Shown: positions 1 to 7,924 of the stretch, piece by piece
How the letters are laid out: each line of letters starts with the position of its first letter
How positions within the stretch are numbered: the first letter of the stretch is position 1
From: Mangrovibacter yixingensis
GTDB taxonomy: Bacteria > Pseudomonadota > Gammaproteobacteria > Enterobacterales > Enterobacteriaceae
DNA: 64,000 nt
Reading direction: 5' to 3'
Assembly (NCBI RefSeq): GCF_020523985.1
Contig: NZ_JAIVKM010000002.1
Span: 186,001-250,000, forward strand
Translations under genes and position numbers: made by a program
Notes under the pieces: generated by a model
Told to the model about the DNA's origin: nothing
Database searches by the model: none
What the model saw: the letters and a program-made list of their open reading frames with translations, nothing else

Positions 1-159
1 TTCGTCATCCACAATGCTGCCATCCAGTTTTATCAACTGCACTTCGGCTGCCGAAAACCAGGGTAAATGGTGCTGGCCCGCTTCCAGAATTTTTTCAATT
101 TCTTCGTGTTGCGCCAGCAAACCAATCTGACCTTTCCGTATTGTGATTTTTTTAGCCAT
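1..159 (-). CDS. SPFH/slipin-like protein, N-terminal part only
   Basis: 53 codons are visible; the rest lies beyond the left edge. The start ATG (157-159) has a GAGG-type ribosome site on the minus strand. The N-terminus reads as a short basic strand followed by a hydrophobic stretch (MAKKITIRKGQIGLL), like the opening of slipin/SPFH membrane-scaffold proteins. It lies downstream of a sigma-54 promoter and diverges from rtcR. Slipin-like genes are known companions of rsr/rtcBA RNA-repair operons, so this is probably the first gene of an RtcR-activated operon. The family call rests on the N-terminus and context only; the remainder of the protein is needed to confirm it. Confidence 0.45.
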   Translation of the reverse strand, partial: MAKKITIRKGQIGLLAQHEEIEKILEAGQHHLPWFSAAEVQLIKLDGSIVDDE

Positions 160-259
160 GTTGTTTTCCTCATTTTTGAATACCAGTGCAACCACGGATG
201 CAGGGGCGAAACCGCAGGGGAAACGTTGTTTTGCCCACGGCCCGGCACCATTACCGGTG

Positions 260-292
260 GTTGCCAGGGGGCCACTCCAGACTGGCAGCAAC
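260..292 (-). other. Hairpin in the leader of the putative rtc operon
   Basis: On the minus strand GTTGctgCCAG pairs with CTGGCAAC around a GC-rich loop, between the tRNA-like element and the first gene. It could be part of a second structured RNA or only leader structure. No T-run follows, so it is not a canonical terminator. Confidence 0.25.
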
Positions 293-315
293 CCGTTGTA
301 CTACATCTGTTTATT

Positions 316-445
316 AACTCTTCCCATAAGAGGTGCGAACCCAGGAATCGAACCTGGCATAACCGACTTTTCGCTAATGTCGTTCTGCTGGCGGAACACA
401 CCCCGGATAACGACCGTATCGCTCCTGGTGCGCTGGCGGAGAGTT
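316..445 (-). ncRNA. tRNA-like RNA, candidate YrlA-type Y RNA
   Basis: The minus strand at 357-341 reads CCAGGTTCGATTCCTGG, a perfect tRNA T-arm with a TTCGATT loop, followed by an acceptor-like strand (GTTCGCACC). Just 5' are a GTTC/GAAC hairpin in the D-arm position and a CGAC/GTCG stem with an oversized loop in the anticodon position. An outer stem (438-445 with 316-324) would close an RNA of about 130 nt. The 5' acceptor strand (GGTGTG) pairs only partly and no NCCA end follows, so it is not a normal tRNA. Bacterial YrlA RNAs carry a tRNA-mimicking module and are linked to rsr/rtcBA operons under RtcR, which fits this location downstream of a sigma-54 promoter. The Ro-binding motif was not clearly found. 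A decayed tRNA fragment is the alternative. Confidence 0.45.
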
Positions 446-485
446 GTTAACTCCGGCAATTCCAACATGCTGACGTAGATAACAT

Positions 486-502
486 TGCCAGTTCCGTGCC
501 AA
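486..502 (-). promoter_or_regulatory. Sigma-54 promoter of the putative rtc operon
   Basis: The minus strand reads TTGGCACGGAACTGGCA, with GG and GC separated by exactly 10 bases, close to the -24/-12 consensus TGGCAC-N5-TTGCA. It points away from rtcR, whose product is a sigma-54 activator, and towards the tRNA-like leader and the slipin-like gene. Confidence 0.75.
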
Positions 503-549
503 AAACCATAAAAGCGCAAAATAAACTAATAACTAACTGAAATATAATG

Positions 550-564
550 CATTTATTATAAATG
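550..564. promoter_or_regulatory. Perfect 6-3-6 palindrome, possible RtcR upstream site
   Basis: CATTTATTATAAATG lies about 50-60 bp upstream of the -24 element and 70 bp upstream of the rtcR start. This is a plausible place for an enhancer or autoregulatory site. No RtcR site consensus was available for comparison, and AT-rich palindromes can arise by chance. Confidence 0.25.
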
Positions 565-637
565 GAATGAGTGTCACTTGTTCACCACCTGGCATTTTTA
601 TATCCTTATTTATCGTTTTTTATCTTTTAGGATAAAC

Positions 638-2221
638 ATGAATAAACGCCGGGTTGTGATAGGTGTACTGGGAACTGAACTGGACAGGCGTGGTAAACGC
701 GCCAACCGGATGAAAAAGTGGCGCCCGACCGTTGGGTTATGCATGCAGGAAGGCATGCCGGTTGACCGCCTGGAGTTATTACACCAGCCCACAGATATCA
801 ACCTGGTATCTGCGGTGCAGCAGGATATTCAACAGGTTTCACCAGAGACGACGGTAAACACTCACGCTATTGCGATTAATGACCCGTGGGATTTTGAAGA
901 GGTGTATGCCGCTTTCCTCGATTTCGCCACACACTACCCGTTCGACACCGAGCATGAAGAGTACCTGGTGCATATCACCACAGGTACCCATGTGGCGCAG
1001 ATTTGCTGGTTTTTGTTAACCGAAGCCCGCTACCTGCCCGCCAACCTGTTGCAAACCAGCCCGGCCAAACGCCAGGGAGATGAACCCGTTTCCCCCGCAG
1101 GCACCTGTTCCACGATTGATCTCGACCTGAGCCGTTACGCTAAACTCACCAGCCGCTTTCAGCATGAACAGCAAGAGTCAGTTTCGTTTCTGAAATCTGG
1201 CATTGAAACCCGCAACCCAGGCTTTAACCGCACCATCGACCAGATTGAGCGAGTGGCACTGCGTTCATCTGCACCGGTGTTGCTGACCGGGCCAACAGGT
1301 GCCGGGAAGTCGTTTCTGGCCAGGCGTATTTATCAATTGCGCCAGGCCCGCCATTTGGTAACCGGGCAACTGGTTGCTGTGAACTGCGCAACTTTGCGGG
1401 GCGATAACGCCATGTCTACGCTATTTGGCCATGTGAAAGGTGCTTTTACTGGCGCTTTGCAGGCCCGAAGCGGCTTGCTGCGCGAGGCCGATGGCGGCGT
1501 GCTGTTTCTGGATGAAATTGCCGAACTGGGGCTGGATGAGCAGGCGATGCTCCTGAAGGCTATCGAAGAAAAAACGTTTTTCCCTTTTGGTTCAGATAAA
1601 GAAGTCCACAGTGATTTCCAACTGATTGCCGGTACGCACCGCAATATGCATGAGTGGGTGGCGCAAGGTCACTTTCGGGAGGATTTATTCGCCCGTATTA
1701 ATATGTGGACGTTCCGCTTACCAGGCCTTGCTGAACGCCGGGAAGATATCGCGCCAAATATTCACTATGAGCTGGGCCGCTATGCCCGCGACCACCAGGC
1801 ACAAATTCGTTTTGATAAAGAAGCGCTCGCCCGCTACCAGGATTTTGCCTGTTCTGCCGGCGCACAGTGGCGCGGTAACTTCCGCGAACTGGGCAGTTCA
1901 ATCGCACGCATGGCAACGCTTGCAGAACAAGGGCGTATTACGGAATCACTGGTAGACGAAGAAATTGCCCGTTTGCAGGCAAACTGGAACCCTCCTGCAC
2001 ATTCAGTACCACCCTTACCTGTCGATATCAGCCAACTGGATTTATTCGACCAGCGCCAGTTAGAAACTGTGATTGAGGTTTGCCAGCGTTCTTCAACCCT
2101 TTCCCAGGCAGGGCGAGAATTATTTGCCGTGTCCCGGCAGAAAAAAGCCAACCCGAATGATGCCGACCGGTTACGCAAATACCTGGCGCGCTTTGGGCTC
2201 AGTTGGGATGATGTGAAATAG
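638..2221 (+). CDS. rtcR: Sigma-54-dependent regulator of RNA repair RtcR
   Basis: 527 residues from the ATG at 638, chosen because AGGAT lies just upstream and the family begins at MNKRRVVIGVLG; an upstream in-frame extension lacks homology. Residues 1 to about 185 form the RtcR N-terminal sensory domain, described as CARF-like. The AAA+ core follows, with Walker A GPTGAGKS (218-225), GAFTGA sigma-54 contact loop (268-273) and Walker B (LFLDEIAEL), then a C-terminal DNA-binding region. RtcR activates the rtcBA RNA ligase/cyclase operon in response to damaged RNA ends, reported to include tRNA fragments. Here it diverges from a sigma-54 promoter driving a slipin-like gene. In E. coli rtcR lies elsewhere (near glp), so the locus has a different position here. 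Confidence 0.93.
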   Translation: MNKRRVVIGVLGTELDRRGKRANRMKKWRPTVGLCMQEGMPVDRLELLHQPTDINLVSAVQQDIQQVSPETTVNTHAIAINDPWDFEEVYAAFLDFATHYPFDTEHEEYLVHITTGTHVAQICWFLLTEARYLPANLLQTSPAKRQGDEPVSPAGTCSTIDLDLSRYAKLTSRFQHEQQESVSFLKSGIETRNPGFNRTIDQIERVALRSSAPVLLTGPTGAGKSFLARRIYQLRQARHLVTGQLVAVNCATLRGDNAMSTLFGHVKGAFTGALQARSGLLREADGGVLFLDEIAELGLDEQAMLLKAIEEKTFFPFGSDKEVHSDFQLIAGTHRNMHEWVAQGHFREDLFARINMWTFRLPGLAERREDIAPNIHYELGRYARDHQAQIRFDKEALARYQDFACSAGAQWRGNFRELGSSIARMATLAEQGRITESLVDEEIARLQANWNPPAHSVPPLPVDISQLDLFDQRQLETVIEVCQRSSTLSQAGRELFAVSRQKKANPNDADRLRKYLARFGLSWDDVK

Positions 2222-2794
2222 CCTGTTGAGCGGTGTAAACTCTGGCCAACCCGTCGATACTTGATTTGTCATTCTCAGGGGTTCTGCAGAGGTGTAATGG
2301 CAATATCTGCAACTACCAGAGTGCAGGGAGTGTTACAACACGCTGACTGGAATAATAATAAGCCTCGTTCCCTCTGGGGGAAATAGTCTGGCTAAGAGCA
2401 TATCAGGGGAATAATCCAGCTTTGTCCTGAACGGATTCACTGTTACTCCGCGCATAAGTGGTTATGTGAGCATATTGCAAACCAAATAAAAAACCTGGCC
2501 TCCATTCCCCGTCGGCAAGTTGTGAAAACAGTCGGTATGGCTGAGGGGTCTGCTTTTCTCTTGATATGAAATAAAATTTTAAGCGTGCTGGCAAATATAT
2601 ATCACGGCTTCTGGTTGTGGCCCGCAATATAGATCTAATGAATTTGATTGTCACTGAGGGGGTCTCCCTCATTAAGTCAGCTAAATTCATTAAATCACTA
2701 TCATGTCGCAAATCTTCAATACCCTCATTTTTGCTTTGCTTACTATCGCATCCATCACTTCTCATTAACAGGTTGTGCGTTTTGGAGGATTACG
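2222..2794. other. Intergenic region without a supported gene
   Basis: No ORF here looks like a real gene. It contains a TGAGGG/CCCTCA hairpin (2655-2671) about 125 bp before the imine-reductase gene, and AT-rich stretches that may hold the promoter of that operon. I found no good copy of the 17-bp motif seen upstream of the dioxygenase genes. Confidence 0.4.
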
Positions 2795-3745
2795 ATGTTT
2801 GGTCTTAAGCAAACAGATATTTCGGTTATAGGACTCGGCCCCATGGGACGTGCTCTGGCGAAAACCTTACTTAACACCGGTGCCTGCGTTGCTGTTTGGA
2901 ATCGCACACAGGCTAAATCCCGCCAACTCATGCAACAAGGAGCATGGTTAGCAGAAAACGTTTCACAGGCACTTCTCACCAGCCCAGTGATCCTTTTAAA
3001 TCTGACTAACTATGAAGTCACACATAAGGTGCTCGCTCAGGCTGACTTGCCGGCAGGGCTACAAGGTAAAGTGATTATCCAACTGGCAACAGGTACGCCA
3101 GAAGAGGCCCGGCAGTTATCAACGTGGGTACAACAGCACGGGGGGCATTACCTCGATGGCTCGATTATGTGCTGGCCCGACTCGATTGGAACCAAAGATG
3201 CATTCATTCTGGTGTCAGGTTCCGTCACTGCATATGAAAAAGCACAAAAACAGCTTGCGGCTCTGGCTGGTGAAATTATTCATCTGGGTGAGGATCCTGG
3301 TACGGCATCAGCAATGGATGAAGCGAATTATTGTTTCTGGATTGCAGCGGTACTCGGTCTCACCCATGGAGTGCGTATCTGCGAATCAGAAGGTATCAGC
3401 CTCCATGCCTACAAAGAGATGCTGATTGGTGGGATCCCTATGATCACCGGGCAACTGAACGATGTTGCCAATACCATGATTAACGGTGACTTCTCTCATA
3501 CTCTTGCATCTATTTTTACCTATTCAGGGGCAGTGGATCGCCTGGTTGAGCAGGCTGAATCCGCACAAATATCTACTCAATTCCCTCGTTTTGCCCAGCA
3601 AATATTCCGCCAGGCAATCAAAGCCGGCCATGGAAATGATGATCTTGCCGCATTAATTCATGTGTTCCGTACAGCATCTGAAAAGACTGAAGCGATTGTA
3701 TCCCCGTTATCACTACCCGTTATTCCTGATAATGCCGAGGTTTGA
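2795..3745 (+). CDS. NADPH-dependent imine reductase-like oxidoreductase
   Basis: 316 residues from the ATG at 2795, preceded by GGAGG (2784-2788). The N-terminal Rossmann domain has GLGPMG (13-18) and a WNRT motif (35-38) typical of NADP(H)-preferring beta-hydroxyacid/imine reductases. YLDGSIMCWPDSIGT (119-133) and the DPGTASAMD segment with Asp175 match the imine reductase (IRED) pattern, where an Asp or Tyr at this place acts in catalysis. IREDs reduce cyclic or acyclic C=N bonds and work as domain-swapped dimers. It is the first gene of a tight operon with a cyclodeaminase-family protein, a RidA homologue and a flavin oxidase, all of which could handle imines. The natural substrate cannot be read from the sequence; a 6-phosphogluconate-dehydrogenase-like enzyme of other specificity is the alternative. 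Confidence 0.75.
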   Translation: MFGLKQTDISVIGLGPMGRALAKTLLNTGACVAVWNRTQAKSRQLMQQGAWLAENVSQALLTSPVILLNLTNYEVTHKVLAQADLPAGLQGKVIIQLATGTPEEARQLSTWVQQHGGHYLDGSIMCWPDSIGTKDAFILVSGSVTAYEKAQKQLAALAGEIIHLGEDPGTASAMDEANYCFWIAAVLGLTHGVRICESEGISLHAYKEMLIGGIPMITGQLNDVANTMINGDFSHTLASIFTYSGAVDRLVEQAESAQISTQFPRFAQQIFRQAIKAGHGNDDLAALIHVFRTASEKTEAIVSPLSLPVIPDNAEV

Positions 3746-3747
3746 TT

Positions 3748-4881
3748 ATGTATAACCCGAAGATCGATTTTATTTACTTGTCAGAGCAAGACATGATTAA
3801 AGCAGGTGTCACCAATATGCCAGCCTGTGTGGATGCAATGGAGGAGATGTTTACCTTACTCCATAAAGGGGATTACCGCATGTCAGGAGTCAATAATGAC
3901 TCCCATGGCGCTATGGTTATTTTTCCGGAAAACTCACCTTTTCCTGGTATGCCTAAGCCAACCACGGATCGACGCCTGATGGCTATGCCGGCCTATCTCG
4001 GCGGAAACTTTCAGACATGCGGAGTGAAATGGTATGGCTCAAACATAGAAAATAAAGAAAAGGGATTGCCACGCTCGGTACTGATGATGATTCTGAGCGA
4101 TATCGATACCGGAGCACCTTTGGCCTTCATGTCAGCTAATCTCCTTTCAGCATACAGGACAGGAGCAGTTCCTGGCGTGGGTGCACGTTATTTAGCACGT
4201 AAAGATTCCCGCGTAATTGCCCTGCTTGGCCCCGGAGTGATGGGAAAAACAGCGGTAGCCGCATTTATTGCGGCACGCCCAGAAATCGATACCATCAAAG
4301 TCAAAGGCCGTGGAGATAAAAGCCTTAGTGAATTTATCAGTTGGGTGCGTACTCATTACCCACAAATCAAAAAACTGGAGGTCACCGACACACTGGAGTC
4401 TCTGGTTCATGATGCCGATATTATCGCTTATTGCACCTCAGGCCCGATTGGCGCACATAACTACCCGAAAGTGAAACGTACCTGGCTCAAGCCAGGTGCA
4501 TTTCTTGCCATGCCCGCCGGTTGCACCCTTGACGACGATATGAAAACACCTGAAGTCCGCAAAGTTCTCGATAATACAGGGCTATATGAAGCCTGGTTCG
4601 CTGAAATCCCCAAACCCACTCATAACTATGTGCCCATGGTCGGCATGCAATTTATGGACATGATCCACGACGGTGAAATGTCCCGTGATGAAATTGAAGA
4701 CTTGGGTGCAATTGTAGCTGGCGAGCAACCAGGGAGAAAAAATAACAATGAAATTATTGTCTTATCCGTTGGTGGTATGCCAGTTGAAGACGTTGCCTGG
4801 GCGACAAAAATCTATCACAACGCGGTAGAGAACCAGATAGGTGTGACACTCAACCTGTGGCAAACCCCTGAACTGCGTTAA
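3748..4881 (+). CDS. Ornithine cyclodeaminase/mu-crystallin family protein
   Basis: 377 residues. ATG 3748 is preferred over an in-frame TTG at 3742 because GAGG (3737-3740) is well spaced; it begins two bases after the stop of the imine-reductase gene, so translation is probably coupled. The family lysine lies in GVKWYGS (Lys94) and the NAD(P) Rossmann motif GPGVMG follows in the middle. Family members deaminate ornithine to proline or reduce ketimines and N-alkyl amino acids. The length and the WYGSN/ENKEKG segments resemble proteins annotated as tyramine oxidase subunit B, a label with little experimental support. The neighbours suggest work on an imine or imino acid. Family call sound, substrate unknown. 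Confidence 0.8.
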   Translation: MYNPKIDFIYLSEQDMIKAGVTNMPACVDAMEEMFTLLHKGDYRMSGVNNDSHGAMVIFPENSPFPGMPKPTTDRRLMAMPAYLGGNFQTCGVKWYGSNIENKEKGLPRSVLMMILSDIDTGAPLAFMSANLLSAYRTGAVPGVGARYLARKDSRVIALLGPGVMGKTAVAAFIAARPEIDTIKVKGRGDKSLSEFISWVRTHYPQIKKLEVTDTLESLVHDADIIAYCTSGPIGAHNYPKVKRTWLKPGAFLAMPAGCTLDDDMKTPEVRKVLDNTGLYEAWFAEIPKPTHNYVPMVGMQFMDMIHDGEMSRDEIEDLGAIVAGEQPGRKNNNEIIVLSVGGMPVEDVAWATKIYHNAVENQIGVTLNLWQTPELR

Positions 4882-4913
4882 TTCCCTGCAATCGCAACAA
4901 GAGAGAAATATAT

Positions 4914-5333
4914 ATGGCCATTGTGACTAAAGTGAGTACCGGGAACCAGTATGAATCATTACTCAGCTATTCACGTTTGGTGAAAGTCGATAACTGGATT
5001 TATGTATCCAATACTGCAGGGCGTAATCCTGAAACCCAGGAGATTCCCGAAGACCCGGCGGAACAAACGATGCAAGTTATCAATAACATTGCCCGTGCAC
5101 TTACTGCAGTTGATGCCACACTTGCCGACGTGGTCGCATCACGGATTTTTATTCAAAATCCAGAGGATACACGGGCTGTTATGACCTGTGTTGGTGAACG
5201 TTTTCGGGGTATTAACCCCGCAATGACAATGACATGCCCGCCATTAGGCTCGACCATTTATAAAGTAGAAATTGAAGTCACGGCCTGGCTCGGTGCAGGC
5301 AAAGCGGAAACCACCACCATCATGTTGAACTGA
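4914..5333 (+). CDS. RidA/YjgF-family protein lacking the usual arginine
   Basis: 139 residues; ATG 4914 with a purine-rich site (AGAGAG) upstream, 32 bp after the preceding gene. The Rid fold is recognisable from VKVDNWIYVSNTAG through DVVASRIFIQNPED to YKVEIEVTAW. Canonical RidA deaminases carry an Arg in a PARS-like motif near the C-terminus that binds the substrate carboxylate; here the matching segment is NPAMTMTCP, with Met in place of Arg. It is therefore likely a member of the Rid subfamilies without imine deaminase activity, or has a non-carboxylated ligand. Its place between a cyclodeaminase-family gene and a flavin oxidase gene suggests handling of a reactive imine intermediate. 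Confidence 0.8.
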   Translation: MAIVTKVSTGNQYESLLSYSRLVKVDNWIYVSNTAGRNPETQEIPEDPAEQTMQVINNIARALTAVDATLADVVASRIFIQNPEDTRAVMTCVGERFRGINPAMTMTCPPLGSTIYKVEIEVTAWLGAGKAETTTIMLN

Positions 5334-5404
5334 AACCACGTCGTAACAACCCGGCCCCGGTGGTTAAGGGGCCATTTATTTTTTTGGCTGACCCGGACAA
5401 GATT

Positions 5405-6700
5405 ATGACGAAACAGTTAATGCGCGTAACAACCCATGATCAACTCCCGTCATCGACAGAAGTGGTTGTTATCGGTGGTGGCATTATTGGTGTCACGGCA
5501 GCACTGACACTGGCAGAACGAAATATCCCTGTAGTTTTGATAGAAAAAGGCAGCATTGGTGCGGAGCAGTCCTCACGTAATCTGGGGTGGATCCGCAAGA
5601 CCAGTCGCCATGCTCAGGATCTCCCACTGGCCCAGGCAGCCGACGAACTTTGGCAAAATATGGCTAAACGCGTTGGACTGGATGTTGGGTATCGCCAGCA
5701 AGGAATTATGTTCCTGGCGAATACTGAATCCTTGCTGGCATGGCACGAATCCTGGCTTAATGCTACCGCTACCCTCGCTCCTGGCTCCCGGTTACTCAGC
5801 AATCGAGAAATAGAGGAACGCATTCCCGGTGGTAGAGAAAAGTGGGCAGGAGCACTCTACACCCCTTCTGATGGCCGTGCCGAACCTGACATTGCCTGCA
5901 GTGCAATTAGCATTGCGGCAATGAATAAAGGTGCGACGATAATACAACAGTGTGCAGCCCGAACACTGTCATTTTCTGCAGGTAAGATTTCAGGGGTGGT
6001 GACCGAACGGGGGGAAATTCATTGTCGTCAGGTATTGTTGGCTGGCGGAGCCTGGTCGAGACGGTTTCTTGGTAATACCGGCGTTTCACTACCGACATTG
6101 CCGGTCATATGTTCCGTCTTACGCACAACGCCTATGGATGGTCCAACGGAAATTGCAGTTGGTGCACCTGATTTTTCTTTCCGGCGACATCGGGATGGGG
6201 GATTTATCATCACACAACGGGGAAAAGTAGATGCACCAATTACGTTAGACCATCTGAAAATCGGCTGGCAACACCGGCAACAATTTCGCACCGGGCGGCA
6301 GTATCTGAATGTTCGTTTTGGTTCGCATTTTTTCAATGACTTACGCCTGGCCCGCCGCTGGAACAGCCAGCAGCAAACACCGTTTGAATCTGTCCGCACA
6401 CTGAACCCTGAACCAAACAGACAACTTAATCAGGATGCATTAAACAACCTGGGGCGTGCCTGGCCAATTTTTTCTGGTGCGTGTATAGCCGAAGACTGGG
6501 CTGGTGTCATTGATGTCACGCCCGATTCCTTGCCTGTTATCGACTATGTAGATTCGCTCCCTGGTTTGACCATTGCATGTGGCTTTTCAGGACACGGATT
6601 TGGCACAGGCCCGGCTGCCGGGCAACTAGCTGCGGACTTAATTTGCCAGGATACACCAATTGTCGACCCGGCACCTTACCGTTTTACTCGATTTCATTAA
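5405..6700 (+). CDS. FAD-dependent amine/amino-acid oxidase (DAO family)
   Basis: 431 residues from ATG 5405; an upstream in-frame start at 5360 would add 15 non-homologous residues. An N-terminal dinucleotide fold (VVIGGGIIGVTAALTLAE, ending in a Glu at VVLIEK) and the SSRNLGWIRK segment are typical of DAO-superfamily flavoproteins related to amine, sarcosine and opine oxidases. The C-terminal ACGFSGHGFGTGPAAG motif closes the FAD site. Such enzymes oxidise a C-N bond to an imine and pass electrons to O2 or a carrier. Last gene of the four-gene imine operon, about 70 bp after the RidA gene. It could generate the imine that the reductase, cyclodeaminase or Rid partner then processes; the substrate is unknown. 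Confidence 0.8.
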   Translation: MTKQLMRVTTHDQLPSSTEVVVIGGGIIGVTAALTLAERNIPVVLIEKGSIGAEQSSRNLGWIRKTSRHAQDLPLAQAADELWQNMAKRVGLDVGYRQQGIMFLANTESLLAWHESWLNATATLAPGSRLLSNREIEERIPGGREKWAGALYTPSDGRAEPDIACSAISIAAMNKGATIIQQCAARTLSFSAGKISGVVTERGEIHCRQVLLAGGAWSRRFLGNTGVSLPTLPVICSVLRTTPMDGPTEIAVGAPDFSFRRHRDGGFIITQRGKVDAPITLDHLKIGWQHRQQFRTGRQYLNVRFGSHFFNDLRLARRWNSQQQTPFESVRTLNPEPNRQLNQDALNNLGRAWPIFSGACIAEDWAGVIDVTPDSLPVIDYVDSLPGLTIACGFSGHGFGTGPAAGQLAADLICQDTPIVDPAPYRFTRFH

Positions 6701-6796
6701 TTATCACCATTTATGATGAAAGGAATCCGTCAAATAACACCCCTGGCGTATTCCTTGTTATTCCTGCCTATTTTTGTTAATTCATGTCGCCTTGTA

Positions 6797-6813
6797 TTGC
6801 CATAACTGGATAG
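6797..6813 (+). promoter_or_regulatory. Copy 1 of the shared 17-bp motif (putative operator)
   Basis: TTGCCATAACTGGATAG, 90 bp before the first dioxygenase gene. The core GCCATAACTGGATA matches three other copies in the island (consensus GCCAWAANTGGAYA), each upstream of a transcription unit. Likely an activator site for one of the local AraC proteins. Confidence 0.6.
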
Positions 6814-6902
6814 TCCATTTGCAGTAACAGGTTATAATTTTTTGTCACAGGACTCTTTTTAATACCGAGTATCTAACAAACCATTATTGATAAGGAGCCG
6901 CC

Positions 6903-7781
6903 ATGCGTTTCAATCTTGACGATGCAACTATTTATGCAACTGATAGTGCTGAATTAGCTTATGCCATGTACAAAAAACATGGGTATGTTCTTATTAAAGG
7001 CTTATTCAAAGATGATGTTGATGCCCTGAATAATGACCTCGAGCCCTATATCGCGACAAAAGGTGTTGGGGTCGAACACATGCCTGAATCCATGCGTGAG
7101 TTTGCCGGAAGAAACACAAAAAGGCTTACTCGAGTTCCAATTTTAAGTCAAACATTCCGCGATGAATTTTTAAATAATTCATTATTACTCTCTTGCCTTG
7201 ATACCATTTTCAAAGAGGTAAGTGATTCATATTGGTTATGTACAGCACAAATTATGGAAGTACAACCAGGTGAAAAGGCACAAATACTTCACCGTGACCT
7301 GGAAGTCTACCCTATTTTCAAACGTTACGGGAAAGAGGCCCCGGAGGTTATTATGAATTGCATTGTTGCGCTATCTGATTACACAGAAGAAATGGGTGCG
7401 ACCCGCGCTATACCAGGTAGTCACTTATGGGATGATTATTTCCAACCTGGAAATCCTGAAGACACTTACCCTATCGAAATGGAGAAAGGTGATGCATTCT
7501 TAATGAGTGGCAAAACGATCCATGGCGCGGGAGCCAATATCACAATGAATAAACCTCGCAGAGCAATGGCTATGGGGTTTAATGTTGGCTGGCTTACCCC
7601 TGAAGAAGCACTGCCCCTGATTATGCCATTAGAAATGGCAAAAACCATGACGCAACGTGCACAACAAATGCTGGGATTTCGGTCTTTCCACAACACAGTA
7701 CTTGAAGGCGGTAGCCTCTGGACAGTCGATTTTGAAGAACTGGGTGAATATTTCAAACGTACTGAGACAGCCGCGAATTAA
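6903..7781 (+). CDS. PhyH-family Fe(II)/2-oxoglutarate dioxygenase, paralogue 1
   Basis: 292 residues; ATG 6903 is preceded by AAGGAG. The facial iron triad is visible as His130 and Asp132 (ILHRDLE) and His207 (KTIHGAG), with Arg219/Arg220 (NKPRR) a candidate 2-oxoglutarate ligand. GATRAIPGSHLWDD is the family core strand. The FAGRNTKRLTRVPILSQTFR segment recalls PhyH enzymes of secondary metabolism, such as the fungal FtmOx1 type, more than phytanoyl-CoA hydroxylase itself. Two close paralogues lie within 5 kb (7925-8788 and 11842-12708). It has its own upstream motif copy and a strong terminator, so it is probably monocistronic. A hydroxylase, demethylase or desaturase on an amine or alkaloid-like substrate is plausible but not shown. 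Confidence 0.85.
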   Translation: MRFNLDDATIYATDSAELAYAMYKKHGYVLIKGLFKDDVDALNNDLEPYIATKGVGVEHMPESMREFAGRNTKRLTRVPILSQTFRDEFLNNSLLLSCLDTIFKEVSDSYWLCTAQIMEVQPGEKAQILHRDLEVYPIFKRYGKEAPEVIMNCIVALSDYTEEMGATRAIPGSHLWDDYFQPGNPEDTYPIEMEKGDAFLMSGKTIHGAGANITMNKPRRAMAMGFNVGWLTPEEALPLIMPLEMAKTMTQRAQQMLGFRSFHNTVLEGGSLWTVDFEELGEYFKRTETAAN

Positions 7782-7803
7782 TATATATTCACCTCAGCAC
7801 CAG

Positions 7804-7828
7804 ACGCGGGTTTTCCCGCGTTTTTTTA
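7804..7828 (+). terminator. Rho-independent terminator of dioxygenase 1
   Basis: ACGCGGG-TTTT-CCCGCGT followed by a run of T, 22 bp after the stop codon. Confidence 0.85.
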
Positions 7829-7878
7829 TTGTAGATGTAGAGAGTCAAGACAATAAAGTGAAACATAAAGAATTTAAA

Positions 7879-7904
7879 TCAAAAAGCCAGCGAAGATCGC
7901 TGGC
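7879..7904 (-). terminator. Rho-independent terminator of dioxygenase 2
   Basis: On the minus strand, GCCAGCGA and TCGCTGGC flank a 3-base loop and are followed by a T-rich tail (TTTTTGATTT). It lies about 20 bp past the stop of the minus-strand dioxygenase gene, converging with the preceding terminator. Confidence 0.85.
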
Positions 7905-7924
7905 TCAGTAAGTGGGAAATTTCT

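Noticed and set aside
331-400. A functional tRNA gene on the minus strand
   Set aside because: T-arm is perfect, but the acceptor pairs poorly, the anticodon loop is oversized and no proper 7-bp acceptor plus D-arm geometry can be built.
2648-2794. In-frame extension of the imine reductase gene
   Set aside because: No ribosome site and no Rossmann homology before MFGLKQ; GGAGG sits right before the internal ATG at 2795.
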